Below, in pieces: positions 34,440 to 44,860 of a stretch of DNA of 64,000 bases. The notes under the pieces are model-generated. The model had not been told where the DNA came from, did not search any database, and saw nothing but the letters and a program-made list of their open reading frames with translations. Position 1 is the first letter of the stretch; the number at the start of each line of letters is the position of its first letter. Both the position numbers and the translations under genes were made by a program. This DNA comes from Protopterus annectens (lineage: Eukaryota; Chordata; Ceratodontiformes; Protopteridae): assembly GCF_019279795.1 (NCBI RefSeq), contig NC_056745.1:1487023851-1487087850 (forward strand), given 5' to 3'.

Positions 34440-35660
34440 AAACGATGTCATCATCCAAGCATTTTGGCAACATAGTTCCTTTTGCTTGAGAGAGAGTGTG
34501 GGGATATGTCAGGAAGAATGCAAATTTGGAACCAGGCTGTGAATGATGTGAATGCTGTTGGGAGATGCAGCAGGACATATGATCAGGTATGTCATAGGGC
34601 CACTGACATGATTTTTTGACCCACAGTAGAGCAGCTGCAGTGGCCCATGGACAGCTGGCTACTGGGGGGGACTACTACAGAGGCACCACTGACATCAAAT
34701 GAAGAGTTCCTGTCCACTGTCAGGGATACAGAGAGCTCAGTGGAAAGTGCACATCAGCATGTGATTGATGTTGGTACTGCTGCTTCAGGGAGGACAGGTA
34801 TGTCCCAAGAGCTTGGAGTGGACGTGTCATCCAAGTTTCAGTTAAATGTATTGTTAATAGACATATAAAGCCAACACTTTTTTCCCATGTGTTACTGTTA
34901 TTGTGGTGATGGTGTCCTTACATTTTCTTTAACTTCTTCCAGGACCATCCTCCCTAGCAAGTATGGAGTCAGCTAAACATTTTTATTTCAGTACTGTTGA
35001 GCATTTCACAGAAATATTCATTTATCTGTATGCATGAGGTGGGTGTCAGGACTGTGTGTATTGCTGTAACGTCTGTGATAGTGGCACAAGTGTTAGTTTG
35101 TTAGTATATGTTGAACTGTAGTAGTGTTGCTATTAATTTTTAAAATTTCTTTCCTGTGTTTGTTGCTGATTATCACAGGTGATCCTGACAGTGGAAGTGT
35201 AGTACACTTACTACCTGATGTCAAAGTATTAGCAGACTCTGATAATGGTGGTGGCCAAACACAGGCACAGTTGGGGGTGCAATGATCTAGATCTAAGGTT
35301 GACATTCACCCATCACCTGCGATTCCATCGGACACAATCAGTAGGCCTACACAAACCCATTCCAGTGAGCACTCAGATACTGGACAGGTGAAATGTAAGA
35401 CACTTGATCAGGGTAATGTGGTTACTGTGGCTTCAGTGCCTGTTGACTCTGCCCATAGTCAAAGTGTGGGCAAGCTGCCATGCAGGAAGGTTGTTTGGGC
35501 TGCTTGGAGGAAGCCTGCTGTCCATCATCCACATCATCCAGGTGTGTCTTTACATGCCAGTCAAAATATATTTAGGGCCATCATGAAAGTGCAGGCACAT
35601 TTTGATAGAGTCTCTGAGGAAATGCTTAGAGTTGTAGATGCGGCACATGTGTGACTGCCT
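34440..35660 (+). pseudogene. Harbinger Myb/SANT-like gene remnant
   Basis: Plus strand, around 34,513-34,612: RMQIWNQAVNDVNAVGRCSR, then TYDQVCHRATDM. This resembles the helix-turn-helix core of Myb/SANT-like proteins encoded by Harbinger elements (W...V-x-x-VNAVG...RT...QV). Downstream frames at 34,647-34,868 and 35,388-35,654 are Ser/Thr/Asp-rich (VRDTESSVESAHQHV; SSEHSDTGQVKC) and end with a helical FRAIMKVQAHFDRVSEEMLR. Acceptor-like CAG edges precede some blocks, so introns are possible. The known role of such a protein is to bind transposon ends and help import the transposase. Position and orientation, facing the transposase at 37.2-44.9 kb, support a two-gene Harbinger. Frames are broken. 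Confidence 0.45.
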
Positions 35661-36150
35661 CCACTGTGTTGCTGATTCAATGGATAGGATGAATGACACA
35701 TTAGAATGGGCGATGTCTGTGATGGAACTTCTGCTGAGAGGGGAACAGCACCCATGTGAGCTTAGGTCAGCCACATCATCTGCTATTAGATGACATGGCC
35801 ATGCCTGATCGCAATGCTGTAATGGCACTACTTCCACTGCTTTGTCAGTGGTTGAGGTGTCCACACTCAGATGTGGCAGGCCATGGTTTGTGGTCCTGGA
35901 CATACTCATGAGGAAAGTGATGTAGTCATGTTCAGGTAGCAGCAGTACATCTGACCATAAATGTGGATGTGCCAGTGCAACTCCTGGCAGAGCCAGTTCT
36001 CTGGTTGGGGATGATGACAATGAACTGTCACCTCTACTATACATGGCTCACAGCTGTCCGACCGACATATCAGGATGTAGAGGTAGCACAGAGCTTGGCT
36101 GTGTTCTTGCAGGCACTCACACACATGTTTCACCCTGAGTGCTCATTCAG
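35661..36150. other. unassigned, inside the putative Harbinger
   Basis: No clear coding motif. Open frames on both strands overlap and lack family signatures. Confidence 0.3.
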
Positions 36151-36237
<87 letters not shown>

Positions 36238-36245
36238 CACATGCA

Positions 36246-36324
<79 letters not shown>
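36151..36324. repeat. (CA)n microsatellite, interrupted
   Basis: About 85 CA units, interrupted by CAAA at about 36,220 and ATGCAGA at about 36,241. Confidence 0.97.
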
Positions 36325-36326
<2 letters not shown>

Positions 36327-37199
36327 CACCCTATGCTGATGATAAAGGTGTCATATCCTTGTTTTCTTTCTTTTGGTTTCAGGGATACATAAGTCTTTTG
36401 TCTCATGCACAGGGCACATAGCTGACTTAGTGCTTAGTAAATCAGTTTTTTTTTGTGTGATACTGTTTTGCAAATTGTACTGCTTTCTTACAGGTCTTTG
36501 CAATATGTACATTCCTGCCAAACTGTTAGACCAACAAAGCTGGACCAAGCCATAAATAAAAGTGTGACAAAGGCCCTACAATGGGAAGAGTTTTTATTTA
36601 TTGTGGTCTAACAAACTTAGTGGACAGAATGGCAGAATTTGCATTACTATTTTTATATTTGTTCTGAGGGATATGAAGTCTGAAACTGAATTGTGTTATT
36701 ATTTTCAACTTCACTCTTTAATGATTTTCCATTTCAAAAATATGAGGCCAAAACGTGGGCTTTCATTGAAAATCTGTACATTTTAGACATGAGGCCTATT
36801 AGTTCATAGAGGACACATAATCACGTAAGTCACTGCTGTCACATCTTGATGTAATTGCTGTAAAATCACCCACCTTATACTTACTTACATTACCAAGTAA
36901 TGGTATTTAAGGATATACCATTCATTTGTATTCTTAGATATTTATTTTTCTATGCCAGGTTCAGGACTTACCTTGAAAATCCAGCAGTTGTAAGAATTTT
37001 ACTTCAGAGCTGACTCTTTCTGATGCTAGCAGTACACAGCCATTACATGGGTAAGTAAAGGTTGTGACTGTTTCTTGGCATCAATGTTACTGTATGTATG
37101 TAGAGAGGATGAAGGTTTTATCCTCTTAGGTGGTGAGCATGTGTGCCATCTGTTGCCTACTGGCCAGTGTGAGACCATATTGTACATGTCTACATCTAC
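36325..37199. other. region between convergent Harbinger genes
   Basis: Holds AATAAA on the plus strand near 36,554 and TTTATTTATT (AATAAA read on the minus strand) near 36,593. These are the expected polyadenylation signals for a plus-strand gene ending from the left and a minus-strand gene ending from the right. No coding text recognised. Confidence 0.4.
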
Positions 37200-37712
37200 C
37201 TACACCCAAAGCAGCTGCTGGTTCCCCCTCTGACTCCTCACCTGTGTGTGGCTATGGTGACCTTGCCAGTGGTCATGGCATGTGTGCCTTTCCTCTTGCA
37301 GTTCCTGCTGAAGGTGTTTTCTCAGGATAATGTTGTGGAACATGCCACAGATGGTGAATATTTCAGCACATGTACAAGGATATACTGCAGGATTCTCCAA
37401 AGTGCATCTAGGCACCAGAACTGTGACTTCAGCAGTCCAAACACACACTCTGTGATATTTCTTGTTTGAGGATGTGTCTCATTATAATGTTCTTCAGTTG
37501 GCATATGTGCATTTCTGATGGGCGTCATCAGTCCTGGTTCCAGTGAATAACCTGCATCTTCCAGTAAATGACCACGTGAGATAGTCCCCTTAGTAAAATC
37601 TCATACAGTTGGTGGTTGTGCCAGATATGTGAGTCATGGTAACTGCCTGGGTTACCAGCAAACACATTCAGGATGATTCCCTTAGTGTTACACATGACCT
37701 GGCAATAATGGA
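37200..37712 (-). pseudogene. Harbinger transposase C-terminal half (copy 3)
   Basis: The minus strand continues the transposase after the minisatellite: YHSIIA, then VMCNTKGIILNVFAGNPGS (first Asp position reads Asn), YHDSHIWHNHQLYE (second Asp), and MTPIRNAH followed by ITECVFGLLKSQFWCLD (the catalytic Glu region). The C-terminus is RKHLQQELQEER. It matches copy 2 (29.2-30.4 kb) in order. The matching N-terminal half lies at 44,300-44,860, with the 46-bp array and a CR1 in between. The first catalytic Asp appears replaced, and the gene is physically split, so it cannot be functional. Confidence 0.88.
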
Positions 37713-39925
37713 GTGGTAGCCATTTCTATTTATGTACACCCTTCCCTGTTCCCAAGGTGCTGTTGACATGTTTATTTATGTACACACTTCCCTGTTACCC
37801 AGGTGGTGCTGCCATTTCTATTTATGTACACCCTTCCCTGTTACCCAGGTGGTGCTGCCATTTCTATTTATGTACACCCTTCCCTGTTACCCAGGTGGTG
37901 CTGACATGTTTATTTATGTACACCCTTCCCTGTTAGCCAGGTGGTGCTGCCATTTCTATTTATGTACACCCTTCCCTGTTCCCAAGGTGGTGCTGATATT
38001 TTTATTTATGTACACTCTTCCCTGTTCCCAAGGTGGTGCTGCCATTTCTATTTATGTACACCCTTCTCTGTTACCCAGGTGGTGCTGCCATTTCTATTTA
38101 TGTACACCCTTCCCTGTTCCCAAGGTGGTGCTGCCATTTCTATTTATGTACACCCTTCCCTGTTCCCAAGGTGGTGCTGCCATTTCTATTTATGTACACC
38201 CTTCCCTGTTCCCAAGGCGGTGCTGCCATTTCTATTTATGTACACCCTTCCCTGTTACCCAGGTGGTGCTGCCATTTCTATTTATGTACACCCTTCCCTG
38301 TTACCCAGGTGGTGCTGCCATTTCTATTTATGTACACCCTTCTCTGTTCCCAAGGTGGGGCTGACATGTTTATTTATGTACACCCTTCTCTGTTCCCAAG
38401 GTGGTGCTGCCATTTCTATTTATGTACACCCTTCCCTGTTACCCAGTTGGTGCTGCCATTTCTATTTATGTACACCCTTCCCTGTTCCCAAGGTGGTGCT
38501 GACATGTTTATTTATGTACACCCTTCCCTGTTACCAGGTGGTGCTGCCATTTCTATTTATGTACACCCTTCCCTGTTCCCAAGGTGGTGCTGACATGTTT
38601 ATTTATGTACACCCTTCCCTGTTACCCAGGTGGTGCTGCCATTTCTATTTATGTACACCCTTCCCTGTTACCCAGGTGGTGCTGCCATTTCTATTTATGT
38701 ACACCCTTCTCTGTTCCCAAGGTGGTGCTGCCATTTCTATTTATGTACACCCTTCCCTGTCCCCAAGGTGGTGCTGACATGTTTATTTATGTACACCCTT
38801 CCCTGTTACCCAGGTGGTGCTGCCATTTCTATTTATGTACACCCTTCCCTGTTCCCAAGGTGGTGCTGACATGTTTATTTATGTACACCCTTCCCTGTTC
38901 CCAAGGTGGTGCTGACATGTTTATTTATGTACACCTTTCCCTGTTCCCAAGGTGGTGCTGACATGTTTATTTATGTACACCCTTCCCTGTTACCCAGGTG
39001 GTGCTAACATGTTTATTTATGTACACCCTTCCCTGTTCCTAAGGTGGTGCTGACATGTTTATTTATGTACACCCTTCCCTGTTCCCAAGGTGGTGCTGAC
39101 ATGTTTATTTATGTACACCCTTCCCTGTTCCCAAGGTGGTGCTGACATGTTTATTTATGTACACTCTTCCCTGTTCCCAAGGTGGTGCTGCCATTTCTAT
39201 TTATGTACACCCTTCCCTGTTCCCAAGGTGGTGCTGACATTTCCATTTATGTACACCCTTCCCTGTTCCCAAGGTGGTACTGCCATTTCTATTTATGTAC
39301 ACCCTTCCCTGTTCCCAAGGTGGTGCTGACATTTTTATTTATGTACACCCTTCTCTGTTCCCAAGGTGGTGCTGCCATTTCTATTTATGTACACCCTTCC
39401 CTGTTACCCAGGTGGTGCTGCCATTTCTATTTATGTACACCCTTCCTTGTTACCCAGGTGGTGCTGCCATTTCTATTTATGTACACCCTTCTCTGTTCCC
39501 AAGGTGGTGCTGCCATTTCTATTTATGTACACCCTTCCCTGTTACCCAGGTGGTGCTGCCATTTCTATTTATGTACGCCCTTCCCTGTTACCCAGGTGGT
39601 GCTGCCATTTCTATTTATGTACACCCTTCCCTGTTCCCAAGGTGGTGCTGACATGTTTATTTATGTGCACCCTTCCCTGTTCCCAAGGTGGTGCTGATAT
39701 GTTTATTTATGTACACCCTTCCCTGTTACCCAGGTGGTGCTGACATGTTTATTTATGTACACCCTTCCCTGTTCCCAAGGTGGTGCTGACATGTTTATTT
39801 ATGTACACCCTTCCCTGTTCCCAAGGTGGTGCTGACATGTTTATTTATGTACACCCTTCCCTGTTCCCAAGGTGGTGCTGACATGTTTATTTATGTACAC
39901 CCTTCCCTGTTCCCAAGGTGGTGCT
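37713..39925. repeat. 46-bp minisatellite, left block (~48 copies)
   Basis: Unit on the plus strand: GTGGTGCTGCCATTTCTATT, then TATGTACACCCTTCCCTGTT and CCCAAG or ACCCAG. Two variable positions recur: GCCATTTCT versus GACATGTTT, and TTCCCAAGG versus TTACCCAGG. Read on the minus strand, one unit is the transposase text from KAPPG to VYINRNG, which is present once in Harbinger copy 2 at 29.90-29.95 kb. Both edges run straight into transposase codons. It continues after the CR1 insertion at 43,798. Confidence 0.97.
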
Positions 39926-40036
39926 TAGGTTCATAGGTTCATAGGTTCATACTAGGCTATCTGCCCGAGGGCATTTATAAGCCTAGCCCATAGTTTTGTG
40001 GCTTAAGCCACCCCTTTTGTATGGGGAACTATACCC
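39926..40036 (-). other. CR1 3' UTR and octamer tail
   Basis: On the plus strand TAGGTTCA is repeated three times from 39,926, followed by TACTAGGCTATCTGCCCGAG and TTATAAGCCTAGCCC. The same sequence ends the SINEs near 2.8, 52.1 and 52.4 kb and the CR1 at 53.5 kb, so this is the recognition tail of the family. Confidence 0.9.
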
Positions 40037-40037
40037 A

Positions 40038-41211
40038 TTATTTTGCTGTGCCTCTGTCTAGCAGTGACACTGAGGTAATCCCTGGAGTATATCTGCGATC
40101 TCCCATCCATTGGTCAAGATTTCTCTTGAACAAGGCCAGCGAGGTGCTCTGCCTCACATATACCGGGATTTTGTTCCACAGCATAGGGAGTCTTTGGGTG
40201 ATGAATCTATCCCTCCAGCACGTCCTATTAATAGCCGTGTCGAGGTTTAAGTCTCCCGCCCTTGTGGCTCTGACGGATCTAGATTTTTTGAGGTGAAGCA
40301 TATTCATCAACTCTGGGTTTGACATGGCCTTGTATGTCAGGCAAAGGTCACCTCTGAGCAAGCGGTAAGTGATTGAATAGAGCTGGAGTTCTTTCAGTCA
40401 GGCAGCATAGGACAGATTTTTGAGACCCTTTATCCTTTTGGTGAGGAACTTTTGTGGCCTCTCTAGCTGCTGCAAGTGTCGGGTCAGATACATTCCGAAT
40501 GGGGCATTGTACTCAATCATTGGTCTGATGAGTGATGAGTATAGGGAGACTATGACCTCCCTTGATCTAGATGTGAATCCCTTCATGATGAGGTGGGCAA
40601 TGTAGATGGTCTTCCTAACTACTTTAGCTACATGGGTGTCGAATGACAGGCTACTGTCAACCTAGGTCCCCAGGTCCCTGATAACTTCTTCTGTGCTCAG
40701 AGGATTACCACCTATATGGTAGCTAGGGGTAACCTTGTTTTTCCCGAAGGGTATGACTATGCATTTTTTGGCATTTAACTTTAGGCCATGGCTCTGGCAC
40801 CAGTCATCCGTTTCTGTGAGACCCTTCTGAAGGATATCTGTGTCAGATGTGTTTTCGACACGGGCCCAGTTTGCAGTCATCTGCAAACTTTGTCAGCCAT
40901 AACCCTCCTGTGTTTGCTTGTACTTCGGAAAAGTAGATGCCAAACAAGAGTGGGCCCAGGACTGAGCCCTGTGGGACACCACTTGTGACAGGCTTTGAGT
41001 CTGACATGGCACCAGCAACTCTGACCATGTGGGTTCTGTCACTCAGCCAGTTTGCAACCCATCTTGTGATGTATGGGTTAACATTTAAGCTGATGAGTTT
41101 TTCAATGATACCCGAGTGGGGTATTGTATCGAAGGCCTTCGCCAGATCGAGGTAGGCTGTATGGACTGCCTTTCCCTCATCAATGGCTTTGGTGACTGTT
41201 TCAAAAGTCAA
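40038..41211 (-). pseudogene. CR1 ORF2, RT and C-terminal part (broken)
   Basis: Continues ORF2 after a frameshift near 41,205. It has AYLDLAKAFDTIPHSGIIEK (palm A with catalytic Asp), WVANWLSDRTHMVRVAG, SGVPQGSVLGPLLFGIYF and LTKFADDCKLG (the FADD active site). A second frameshift near 40,870 follows, then VENTSDTDILQKGLTETDD and LKLNAKKCIVIPFGK. An in-frame TAG at about 40,662 comes after IRDLGT, then FTSRSREVIVSLYSSLIRP, a TGA at about 40,398, and TCWRDRFITQRLPMLWNKIP, ending near 40,038. All RT motifs are intact at residue level; only two frameshifts and two stops disable it. CR1 elements lack an RNase H, and none is seen. Confidence 0.93.
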
Positions 41212-42820
41212 CCAAGTTTAAAAGGCATGATCTGCCTTTGACAAAGCCAAACTGGGTTGGATCCAAAGTCTGCAAATTTCCTATGTCTTTATTTATGAGG
41301 TCCATTATGATCCTCTCCATAGCTTTGCAGATAAGGCTTGTCAAGCTAATGGGCCGGTAATTTCCAGGGTCTGTGGAGGCACCGCCTTTGTGAAGTGGGA
41401 CCACAGTCGCAGTGCGCCACTCCCTGGGTACGTATCCAGAGGTGAGACTATGATTAAACAGCTGTCCTAGCTGTGGGTTTAATTGCTCGTTGAGTTCGTG
41501 GAGCACACAGCCTGCGACACCATCAGGTCCCATGGATGCTGTGTTTTTTGCTTTGGAGAGAGCAGTTCTCACTTGGGCGTTTGAGATGTTTGGGGGCTGC
41601 AACCGTTTGGTATAGATATCTCTCCTTTTGGGGGAGAAGTTTGCACTGAACCTGTCAGCCAGTATGTTGGCAATGTCTGTAGGATCAGTAATCTTCACAT
41701 CATTTTGAACTAGTTCTGAGCATATCTGGGAGTTTCCTCCCAGGTTTCTAACATAGCTAAAGAAGGCCTTATGATTGTCCTTTGAGTCTTTAGCTATTTT
41801 TCTCTCAAAATTTGCTTTGGATGATTTTATGAGAGCTCTTAGTTTTTTACTTATAGTGATCAAGGGAGTCTTACCTTTTAAGGATTTTGCTCTATCTTGT
41901 AGTAGCTTCCTCCTTTTGTTGTAGAGTTTGTTTATGGCTGGGGTCCACCAGACTGGACGCTTGCCCTTGGTACAAAGAGTCTTTGTTTTGCTTGGGATTG
42001 CCTTATCCATGCAGTGCTGCAGGTGCTGGTAGAAGGCATTTGTAAATGATTCAGCGGCTTGAGTACTGTTTTCCGCCGGCTCAGGGGCCTTAAATGAGAC
42101 CACACTAGTTTTTAGAAGTGTGAAGTCGGCTTTCGAGAAGTTTTTTACTGTGGTCTTTTTTATTTCAGGTGGGGGTGGGATGAGGACCTCCAGCGAGATT
42201 AGTTTGTGATCTGATCTCACCAGTGAGGGGTATACTTCCGGTGTTGAACATTGTGCTCCCATGTTCGTGATGATGAGATCAAGTATGTTTTCTCCTCTTG
42301 TGGGGATGGTGACTAGTTGTTCCATGGCATTTGAGTTTATGAATTCCAGGAACTTTTGGGCTAGGGTGTTTGGGCTTGAGTAGTGTTCCCAGTCTATATT
42401 AGGGTAATTGAAGTCCCCTAGTATGATGGTGTTTGGAGATACATTTATCCCCTCCAGTGTTTTCAGAAAAGCCATGTGAGGTTCCTGAGTTTGTGAGGGT
42501 GGCCTGTAACATGCTACAATTTGCAGAGCAGTCTTGCCTATGGTTAATTGCACCTGGATGGTCTCCGATGCATCGTGCGTTGCCACCAGTCTTGAGGTGT
42601 GGGTGTCCTTGATGAATATGGATACCCCCCTACTTTCTTGGTATTGTCCGGATTTTGGGGCCGGAACGCATGGTATGAGGTAAAAACCTGTTAGTGCTGG
42701 GGTGCTCTCAGGAGCCTTGAACCAGGTTTCTGTCACAGCACAGACATCAATGTTCTCCATACTGAGAAGGGCCTCGAGTGCGTGCATTTTGAGATTTAGA
42801 CTTCTGGCATTGAGCAGCAT
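41201..42820 (-). pseudogene. CR1 ORF2, endonuclease and RT start
   Basis: A 539-codon open frame beginning MLLNARSLNLKMHALEALL; the true start may lie slightly upstream. APE endonuclease signatures: TETW with Glu31, GDFN at residues 135-138, and SDH at 203-205. After it comes a basic linker (KRPVWWTPAINKLYNKRRKL), the ISNAQVRTALSKAKN region, GPDGV, and the RT fingers DPGNYRPISLTSLICKAMER and LDPTQFGFVKGRSCLLNLVD. The frame ends at a frameshift and resumes in the next open frame. This half of the protein looks complete. Its known role is to nick target DNA and prime reverse transcription from the 3' end of the CR1 RNA. Confidence 0.95.
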
Positions 42821-42954
42821 TACCCTTAGTTTTTTCCTTTTTGTGTTCTAGGGTGGTAGGTTTAGAATTTGAGCCTTGCCTAAAAAGGCACTATGGGGTG
42901 GCAAGAGCCTTTGCCAATATCCGGAATCCCAGGGTGACAGGTGCAAGCCGTCCC

Positions 42955-43806
42955 TTAGAAGCAGCGTGGCTTGTCCAGCATGTCATCCCAGGCAGACAGA
43001 CATTGGATCCCCTTTGAATGACACCAGAGTTTAAGCCAATTGTTAAAGCTGATCATCTTATCTCTGTATTGTGGCATCATTCTTGGTGAAGGTAGGATAC
43101 TGCTCAAGGTCAGGGTCATACCTGCCTGGGCTACATAATCAGAGAGCTCCTCAATGTCTCTTTTCATGTAGTCCAAGGAGGTACGTCTCAGGTTGTTTAC
43201 ACCAGCGTGGACAATGACTGAGTCGTATTTGTACCTGTTGTTGAGAGACCTGAGTACTTGCGTTATGTGGCGGATTCTAGCGCCCGACAGGCAGCTTACT
43301 GTAACTCTCTCCTTACTCAGTCTGGTGAGCGGGACGTCAGTGTGTCTGACTATGGAGTCACCAATGACTAGTGTGTCTGGCATTGTGTTTGGCCTTAAGG
43401 GCTGTGACTGTTTGACACTCTGACTGTGAGGTCTATGTGTTGCAGGTGTTGTGTTCTGAGGTGGTGGTTGTTTGGGTGTCTGCTTTGGTGGCCTCTGCTG
43501 TTTTGGTAGATTTCTGATCAGAGCCTCCGAGTATGTCTTTGTGTGTTTATGTGTATGATTTGAGGTTGTGATGGTACTATGTGAGACTGGGTCTATAGTG
43601 TGTGTGGTAACCTTCTCCTCCTGTCTGGTCTTGCCAGTCCTAAGTTGAGAGAGCTCAGCCTCCAGTTTGGCCGTATAGTTGCATCTCTCGCATGTATTTG
43701 TGTTTTGTGGGAGGAGGAGAGGGTTGTCTGTGTACATGGGGCAATTGTAACATTGCCTCAATATTCCCAGGTTCACCAGCTGAGCAGGAGAGGATACTGC
43801 TGACAT
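42955..43806 (-). CDS. CR1 ORF1 (zinc-ribbon + SGNH esterase)
   Basis: A 283-codon open frame. Residues 19-42 hold C-x2-C-x16-C-x2-C, a zinc-ribbon-like motif, followed by a short helix (TAKLEAELSQL). Residues 66-141 are a Thr/Pro/Gln/His-rich linker. The SGNH esterase starts at TLVIGDSIVRH (Ser151 nucleophile), with LSGARI (Gly175) and HAGVNN (Asn204/205). The final Asp-x-x-His block is missing: the frame stops at 42,955, while RDGLHLSP can be read just downstream in another frame near 42,930-42,955. The first codons (ATG at 43,804-43,806 and the next) lie in the minisatellite, so the LINE lacks its own start here. ORF1 proteins of CR1 bind RNA and have esterase activity in related elements. 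Confidence 0.93.
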   Translation of the reverse strand: MSAVSSPAQLVNLGILRQCYNCPMYTDNPLLLPQNTNTCERCNYTAKLEAELSQLRTGKTRQEEKVTTHTIDPVSHSTITTSNHTHKHTKTYSEALIRNLPKQQRPPKQTPKQPPPQNTTPATHRPHSQSVKQSQPLRPNTMPDTLVIGDSIVRHTDVPLTRLSKERVTVSCLSGARIRHITQVLRSLNNRYKYDSVIVHAGVNNLRRTSLDYMKRDIEELSDYVAQAGMTLTLSSILPSPRMMPQYRDKMISFNNWLKLWCHSKGIQCLSAWDDMLDKPRCF

Positions 43807-44306
43807 GTTTATTTATGTACACTCTTCCCTGTTCCCAAGGTGGTGCTGCCATTTCTATTTATGTACACCCTTCCCTGTTCCCAAGGTGGTGCTGCCATTT
43901 CTATTTATGTACACCCTTCCCTGTTCCCAAGGTGGTGCTGACATTTTTATTTATGTACACCCTTCTCTGTTCCCAAGGTGGTGCTGCCATTTCTATTTAT
44001 GTACACCCTTCCCTGTTACCCAGGTGGTGCTGCCATTTCTATTTATGTACACCCTTCTCTGTTCCCAAGGTGGTGCTGCCATTTCTATTTATGTACACCC
44101 TTCCCTGTTACCCAGGGTGGTGCTGCCATTTCTATTTATGTACACCCTTCCCTGTTACCCAGGTGGTGCTGCCATTTCTATTTATGTACACCCTTCTCTG
44201 TTCCCAAGGTGGTGCTGACATTTTTATTTATGTACACCCTTCTCTGTTCCCAAGGTGGTGCTGCCATTTCTATTTATGTACACCCTTCCGTTACCCAGGT
44301 GGTGCT
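43798..44306. repeat. 46-bp minisatellite, right block (~11 copies)
   Basis: Same unit as 37,713-39,925. The last copy (CACCCTTCCGTTACCCAGG, lacking a few bases) runs into GGTGCTTTGATTTCTACATG, which is unique transposase sequence (minus strand CTHVEIKAPPG). Together with the left block this makes about 59 copies before the CR1 insertion. Confidence 0.97.
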
Positions 44307-44860
44307 TTGATTTCTACATGTGTACAGTCTATGGCACCCAGGACTTCAGGGTAGTGTGCTACAGGGCAGAACTCCTGCATAGTTTTGGATCTGTCTTCAG
44401 GTGTACAGGGAAATATATGTGGTCACTGGCCTGTTGCAAAATATCATTCAGGAATTGATGGAGGATCCTGGCTGCTGATGCCTGTAACACCCACAGCATG
44501 TCCCTTGTTGGTCTCTGGAAGGTTTCTGTAACTAATATTCTAAGTGCTACACATATCTTAGTTTCCACTGGGATTGATTCCCCTTGGCTTGCCTTTCTTG
44601 TCAGTTGAGTATGACAGAGGTTGCAGAGTTCATGTACTGCATCTCTGTCTACCCTGTAGCACTCTATAATTTCCACCTCATGCAGATTATGAAAAGTTAA
44701 ACAGGGTCTGAAACACCTTCTCCTTCTTGGTTGTGGTCTATGAGCAGCAGTAGGAGCATAGACATGGGCCTGCTGCACATACATGTGAATAACAGCAACA
44801 GCAGCCGCGAACATTGTTTCTGTGAAGACTCCTCCCTCTTTCTGTGGCTGCATTCCAATA
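44300..44860 (-). pseudogene. Harbinger transposase N-terminal half (copy 3)
   Basis: The minus strand reads MQPQKEGGVFTETMFAAAVA, then RRRRCFRPCLTFHNLHEVEI, ECYRVDRDAVHELCNLC, VETKICVALRILVTETFQR, DMLWVLQASAARILHQFLND and HIYFPVH, followed after a frame change by CPVAHYPEVLGAIDCTHVEI then KAPPGN. At that point the 46-bp array begins. The N-terminal and HTH-like regions match copy 2. The ATG at 44,851-44,853 is the best start. Upstream to about 45,060 no further coding is seen. Confidence 0.88.

Larger units (their letters stand above)
39926..43797 (-). mobile_element. nearly full-length CR1-like LINE (copy E)
   Basis: About 3.9 kb on the minus strand with ORF1 (zinc-ribbon plus SGNH esterase), ORF2 (APE endonuclease plus RT) and a 3' end of three TGAACCTA octamers, a typical CR1 terminus. 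It is bounded on both sides by the same 46-bp minisatellite, so the insertion edges are exact: 39,925/39,926 and 43,797/43,798. At most 4 bp (TGCT) is duplicated. The 5' end lies a few codons into ORF1, compared with MDNFPTVSLASQVGMD at 60,544, so it is only slightly 5'-truncated. The few stops and frameshifts point to a fairly recent insertion. Confidence 0.95.

Noticed and set aside
37732-39743. Long plus-strand open frames (up to 278 codons) with a repeating hydrophobic protein
   Set aside because: They follow from a 46-bp tandem repeat without stops; all three frames give the same repeat, and the unit itself is reverse-strand transposase sequence.
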